Program-made: the position numbers and the translations under genes
Assembly: GCA_964607865.1 (NCBI GenBank)
Contig: CAZSLZ010000059.1
Span: 1 to 18,858, forward strand
Source: CAZSLZ01 sp964607865
Lineage (GTDB): Bacteria; Vulcanimicrobiota; JAJTBE01; CAZSLZ01
Length of the DNA stretch: 18,858 nt
Reading direction: 5' to 3'
In this document: in pieces, positions 15,591-18,858 of the stretch
How the letters are laid out: each line of letters opens with the position of its first letter
How positions within the stretch are numbered: position 1 is the first letter of the stretch
Notes under the pieces: model-generated
The model's database searches: none
What the model was told of the DNA's origin: nothing
The model's input: the letters and a program-made list of their open reading frames with translations, nothing else

Positions 15591-15616
15591 AAAATGGGCT
15601 TTAAGCCCATTTTTTT
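15591..15616. terminator. Bidirectional terminator between BMC/RpiB unit and propeller gene
   Basis: ATGGGCTT-T-AAGCCCAT, flanked by A on the left and six T on the right, directly follows the rpiB-like stop codon. It can serve the plus-strand BMC pair and, read the other way, the convergent propeller gene whose stop codon lies at its edge (15615-15617). Confidence 0.9.
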
Positions 15617-16757
15617 ATTTCAATTCTGCCCAGGTGGGGTATAGAAGTTGATCAAAAAATTTCTTCTTCCACATTTTATGAGGTTTTTCTTTTCCCTCGG
15701 TCATAAAAAGCTCAGTTTTCTTTGGTTTTGAGTATCTCATGCGAATATTATCATAAACAAAGTATTTTCCGTCGGGTGACCACTGGTAATCCATATTAAT
15801 TTCCCTGAATATCCGCTGTCCCAGGTCTTTGGTAATTTTGTTGGCAGTACCCTGGCGGAAATCTATGAAATAAAGATCTCCTTCCCACAGGAATCTGTCC
15901 GGGTCCATGGGTATAAATATTATAATCTTATCTCCGGCTTTATTCATACTTACCTTGCGGGCGCCTTTCACCTTGTCAATAATAGTATTCTGCTCTCCCA
16001 CCTCGGTATCGTAAATATTAAGGCCTTCTCCATCCTCATCGGGGTTTTTGTAATGAAAAATCATTGTGGATGAACCATAAGCTATAATTTCAATTTTCTT
16101 GAAACGCAAAGGGATTATCTGCCTGCCCCGGTTGTCCAGATCAAATCCATAGAGCTTGTCATTTATGCCATAAAGTACAGCATTAATATCCTTGTCCCAG
16201 GAAAGTACGTCAGTCATTCTGCCGGTGAATACATAGTTTCCTTCTTCACCGATATTGCCGCCATGAACTTCGCTTTTACTGCAGCCTGGCGTCCAATCTG
16301 AGTAAACCCAGTATTTGCCGTTAGGCGAAAAAGACGGGGGTTCGTAAAAAGAACCTAGTTTTTTTAACTGTTTATCGCCTATACTCAGTATGTAATAAGT
16401 AAGTTTGTCCGCATCGGGTGTCCGGAAAATGAAACTGTCAGAATCAGGCAACCACCGGTAAGGAAAAAGTTGGTCCTGGTTTCCCTGGTAAATAATTTTC
16501 TCTGTATTATCTTCCATATTTGATATATATAAAGCGTTATCTATTACATACAACAATTTTCTTCCATCGGGAGAGGGTAAAACCTGCCCCTGGGCTTTTT
16601 CCAATATTTTCTTTTCATCCCGGCCATCGGGCTGGATTACATAAACTCCGTCCTGTTTATGAAAAAATATGTTTCCCGGAGCTTCCAGGGCCATCAATTG
16701 AGTTGTCAGGGTCATGAAAAAACACAGGGTTAAAATTATTACAACACTTCTTTTCAC
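15615..16757 (-). CDS. Secreted TolB/PD40-like beta-propeller protein
   Basis: From GTG 16757 the product has 380 residues with a signal peptide (MKRSVVIILTLCFFM...) ending near LMALEA. The rest is a series of blade-like repeats with the SPDG/SPNGK-type turns of WD40-like PD40 and TolB propellers: LPSPDGRKLLYV, WLPDSDSFIF, FSPNGKYWVY, MNKAGDKIIIF and WSPDGKYFVYD. No catalytic domain is attached, so it is probably a periplasmic or surface binding protein; the ligand is unknown. An ATG at 16772 is in frame, but GGAGGT falls after it and eight bases before GTG 16757, which fixes the start. It shares the bidirectional terminator with the BMC pair. Confidence 0.8.
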   Translation of the reverse strand: MKRSVVIILTLCFFMTLTTQLMALEAPGNIFFHKQDGVYVIQPDGRDEKKILEKAQGQVLPSPDGRKLLYVIDNALYISNMEDNTEKIIYQGNQDQLFPYRWLPDSDSFIFRTPDADKLTYYILSIGDKQLKKLGSFYEPPSFSPNGKYWVYSDWTPGCSKSEVHGGNIGEEGNYVFTGRMTDVLSWDKDINAVLYGINDKLYGFDLDNRGRQIIPLRFKKIEIIAYGSSTMIFHYKNPDEDGEGLNIYDTEVGEQNTIIDKVKGARKVSMNKAGDKIIIFIPMDPDRFLWEGDLYFIDFRQGTANKITKDLGQRIFREINMDYQWSPDGKYFVYDNIRMRYSKPKKTELFMTEGKEKPHKMWKKKFFDQLLYPTWAELK

Positions 16758-16871
16758 TATACATACCTCCATTGTGAAAAAAATTGGATACGGTCCAGCA
16801 AAAATCCTTTGTTTTCAGGAAGGTAATATAATGATCGCAAAATTTTAATTTCTATTCGTAAGTTTGAAATC

Positions 16872-17360
16872 TCAATAATCTAGGGAGGGCAATCTTAAAA
16901 AGAGCACATAAATTAAATGGTTATGAACAGAATCGGAAAAAACAACCAGCGTTTCAATTCCATCAATATTCGCTCTTACCGTCACAAATAAAGCAATTTC
17001 CCGTACCGTCACAGGTGGGACAGGGGCCGTTGTCAATTCCCTAAAAGCTTTAAATAATTTCGATGTTGCACGATCATCAACCTTCCATAAGGAAGCAATT
17101 ACCGAAGAAGCTCCCGCCATTGTAAAAGGGCTGGCCAAACTGGCAAACTCCCTGCCGGGATTCTCAATGCCAAAGGCAGTGTTACAGGATGAAAGTGTTA
17201 CCAGGGCGTCCTTCTTTAAATCGAGCCCATATATAAAATCCAGGCCTATTGTTCTTTTTCCCGGAAGCAGAAAACTGGTCTTATTTATATCTTCTGATTT
17301 CAATTTGCTGTGCAGGGCAAGATGAATAATTGATTTTTTATTACAATGCTCTTTTCTATT
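16872..17360 (-). pseudogene. Remnant of a CHAT-domain (caspase-like) protease
   Basis: The frame encodes the core of a CHAT domain. IIHLALHSKL (about 17327-17301) carries the HLA-x-H histidine motif, and LVTLSSCNTAFG carries the catalytic Cys. GAS-VIASLWKVDD-A and LFKAFRE follow, as in the family. Upstream the frame ends at a TAA (17363-17361), just after the terminator of the next gene, so the N-terminal part of the domain, any recognition domain and the promoter are missing. The only start codon is TTG 17303, after the His motif and without a ribosome binding site. Beyond KAFRE the sequence departs from the family, and a shifted frame there holds two CxxC motifs. Full CHAT proteins are peptidases, often in bacterial defence or signalling; this copy is very probably dead. 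Confidence 0.78.
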
Positions 17361-17380
17361 TTACAAAAAATTTACCTATA

Positions 17381-17411
17381 AAAAAAAGAGGTAAAATTTT
17401 CCTCTTTTTTT
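17381..17411 (-). terminator. Rho-independent terminator of the Gly/Ala-rich protein gene
   Basis: AAAAAAAGAGG (17381-17391) and CCTCTTTTTTT (17401-17411) form an 11-bp perfect stem around a nine-base AT loop. The hairpin sits 19 bases past the minus-strand gene's stop codon and ends in seven T on either strand. It separates this gene from the CHAT remnant. Confidence 0.9.
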
Positions 17412-17430
17412 ATTTATGTCAGGTTATTTC

Positions 17431-18219
17431 TTATTCGGCCATAAGGTTGTAGCCTTCTTTAAAGCCTTCTGTGGCGCCTTTTATGCCTTCCCTGACTCCC
17501 ACAAAGCCGGTGGCCATCCCTCCGGCTGCCGAGGTTGCCGCAGGTATGGCAGGAATGACTCCGCCGGAAGTCAGAGCCTCAGCGCCGGAAGTCAATGCTG
17601 CATATCCCAGCAGGGCTTCCTTGCCTGCATACTTTGCCTTGCTTTTTAAGTCAGTAGCTTTGCTTCTATCTGCCCCTACCACTTTTTCAGCAAATTTCCA
17701 TGCCTGTTTAACTCCACCGAATATTGCCAGGGAAGGGACGCCCACTATGGCGGTGGCAGCTGCCTTAAGGGTAGAATCTTTGGCTGCTTCTCTGGTTTTG
17801 GCGATACCCTGTTTGGCTCCGGCGACTCCGCCTTTGACGGTTTCAACCAGGCCTCCCAGCATTCCAGGGCCCATAAGCCCGCCGGCAGCTGCCCCGGCGA
17901 TTCCTCCGGTGGCAAAACCCGCCAAGCCCCCGATAATTCCACTGCTCTGCATGGCAAATTTGTAAATCTTATTACCGGTACCCTTTACCTCGCCGTTTAA
18001 ACCGGCTGCGTTCAGGGCAGAGGTTCTGGCGTCCCTGAATGCTGAGCCTATGCCTTTGGTTGCTCCATACAGGGTACCTACACCCACACCGGCAATTTTC
18101 TGCCCCAGGCTCACGTTGTCTTTAACCGCTGCAGTTTCACCCTGAGCCTGTCTGCCCCTGGTAGGGGCTGCCTTTATGGGAGTTGTATTTAAGTTTTGAA
18201 CTTTTCCTATTGTACTCAT
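17431..18219 (-). CDS. Gly/Ala-rich hydrophobic protein of unknown function
   Basis: I do not recognise a family. From ATG 18219 the product has 262 residues. It begins with a polar, unstructured-looking segment (about 1-40, with PTRGRQAQGE and DNVSLGQK). It continues with glycine-zipper-like stretches rich in Gly and Ala: IAGVGVGTLYGATKGIGSA, GIIGGLAGFATGGIAGAAAG, and several later blocks ending TSAAGGMATGFVGVREGIKG. No classical signal peptide or catalytic motif is seen. Such composition suggests membrane insertion or self-assembly. The start is well supported: GGAGGT lies six bases before ATG 18219, and an in-frame ATG at 18252 falls only five bases after the -10 hexamer, too close to be transcribed fully. 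The gene is monocistronic, with its own promoter and strong terminator. Confidence 0.82.
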   Translation of the reverse strand: MSTIGKVQNLNTTPIKAAPTRGRQAQGETAAVKDNVSLGQKIAGVGVGTLYGATKGIGSAFRDARTSALNAAGLNGEVKGTGNKIYKFAMQSSGIIGGLAGFATGGIAGAAAGGLMGPGMLGGLVETVKGGVAGAKQGIAKTREAAKDSTLKAAATAIVGVPSLAIFGGVKQAWKFAEKVVGADRSKATDLKSKAKYAGKEALLGYAALTSGAEALTSGGVIPAIPAATSAAGGMATGFVGVREGIKGATEGFKEGYNLMAE

Positions 18220-18256
18220 AACATGACCTCCAAAAAAATAATACTCTTTCATAATA

Positions 18257-18262
18257 ATTATA
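18257..18262 (-). promoter_or_regulatory. -10 element TATAAT of the Gly/Ala-rich protein gene
   Basis: A perfect TATAAT on the minus strand lies 37 bases before ATG 18219. Transcription would start near 18250, just ahead of GGAGGT. The -35 region is only a weak T-rich match, so this rests mainly on the -10 and its position. Confidence 0.5.
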
Positions 18263-18318
18263 ACTGAAAAGTAATGAAAATAAAGGATTGAAATGTTAAT
18301 AAAATGTAAAATTAATGG

Positions 18319-18846
18319 CTATTCAGGATTAATTACGGTAAATTTTGATTTTTTTGTCACATTTTGGCTTTTCAATTCATCATGCAGAGTTATTTTTACA
18401 AAATAACCCCCTTTTTCCAGGCCCTTTATGGTAATGGAATTTTCAAAATATATACCAAATAAAGGGCTTACAGTGGTATGGGCAAAACTGGTTATCCCCT
18501 TTTTCTCCAACAATACTTTACCGTTGCTGTCGGTAACTTCCATATCCTGAACAAGATGATAACTGTATTTTCCATTTTCTCTCCTTGTAAAATAATTAAT
18601 GGGTTCAAAATAGAAGAAAATGGTCTTATTCTGTTCTATTTCTGCATCTTTCAGCCGGTCATAAGCTCCATACATATCAATCCTGGAACAGGGAACAATT
18701 TCCGACATGTCAAGTTTGCCTTCATTCTGCAGCTGAATTATTCGGTTTTTCAGTTCAACAACTTCAGGGTTTTGCCGGGCATATAAGCCCTGAAAAGTTA
18801 AAAGAAAAAAAACAAATAAAAATGTAAGGCTCTGGATTTTTTTCAT
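18319..18846 (-). CDS. Secreted protein of unknown function
   Basis: The 175-residue product has a clear signal peptide (MKKIQSLTFLFVFFLLTFQG) with cleavage likely after LYA, near residue 23. The mature part starts with a short helical segment (VVELKNRIIQLQNEGKL) and continues as alternating beta-strand-like sequence, with YFEPINYFTRRENGKYSY, then VTDSNGKVLLEKKG, then GGYFVKITLHDELKSQ. This suggests a small immunoglobulin-like or beta-sandwich domain. I cannot assign a family. AAGGTGAT lies five bases before ATG 18846, only 12 bases from the window edge. It is 99 bases upstream of the Gly/Ala-rich gene on the same strand, but that gene has its own -10. Confidence 0.8.
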   Translation of the reverse strand: MKKIQSLTFLFVFFLLTFQGLYARQNPEVVELKNRIIQLQNEGKLDMSEIVPCSRIDMYGAYDRLKDAEIEQNKTIFFYFEPINYFTRRENGKYSYHLVQDMEVTDSNGKVLLEKKGITSFAHTTVSPLFGIYFENSITIKGLEKGGYFVKITLHDELKSQNVTKKSKFTVINPE

Positions 18847-18858
18847 TTAATCACCTTG

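Noticed and set aside
16872..17303. An intact CHAT protease or active defence system.
   Set aside because: The N-terminal part is missing, the only start is a TTG after the His motif, and the 3' end departs from the family; no partner defence genes are nearby.
17471..17965. A 164-residue open frame on the plus strand, rich in Pro and Ala.
   Set aside because: It lies antisense to the Gly/Ala-rich gene; Gly/Ala codons read backwards give Pro/Ala. It has no family signature, and the minus-strand gene has promoter, ribosome binding site and terminator.

Overview
The window looks like chromosomal DNA from a strictly or facultatively anaerobic, probably diderm bacterium of an uncultured lineage. 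It carries an oxygen-sensitive class III ribonucleotide reductase with its activase, several lipobox lipoproteins, a periplasmic-type penicillin-binding protein and a bacterial microcompartment (BMC) shell protein. Base composition is moderately AT-rich and genes lie on both strands in short operons. I cannot name the taxon from the sequence. The style (ankyrin lipoproteins, many secreted unknowns, lone BMC genes) fits poorly characterised candidate phyla.

Layout. 1-120: 3' part of a tRNA-Leu(CAG) and its terminator. 121-385: non-coding, with hairpin-forming repeats. 386-3316 (minus): operon nrdD > nrdG > small RyR-domain protein, with overlapping genes. 3317-3818: long non-coding stretch with a GC-rich structured element. 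3819-7096 (plus): serine-hydrolase/beta-lactamase-like protein followed by two tandem ankyrin-repeat lipoproteins. 7105-8541 (minus): a broken lipoprotein gene with at least four frame changes, yet an intact promoter and ribosome binding site. 8703-11398 (plus): membrane-tethered endonuclease/exonuclease/phosphatase-fold protein overlapping a GT-C glycosyltransferase. 11395-13005 (minus): D-Ala-D-Ala carboxypeptidase (S13), its stop codon overlapping the convergent glycosyltransferase stop. 13153-14712 (plus): secreted GH13 amylase-type enzyme. 14791-15590 (plus): two-gene unit of a hexameric BMC shell protein and an RpiB-like sugar-phosphate isomerase, closed by a terminator. 15615-16757 (minus): secreted TolB/PD40-like propeller. 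16872-17360 (minus): remnant of a CHAT caspase-like protease. 17431-18219 (minus): Gly/Ala-rich hydrophobic protein with its own promoter and terminator. 18319-18846 (minus): secreted protein of unknown function.

Most notable points: the stand-alone shell-protein/RpiB pair whose RpiB has Asp where the classical catalytic Cys sits; the RyR-domain protein translationally coupled to anaerobic ribonucleotide reductase; and two decaying genes (the propeller-like lipoprotein and the CHAT protein). I see no CRISPR array, prophage, insertion sequence or complete defence system. All family assignments come from motifs read by eye; no database search was run.
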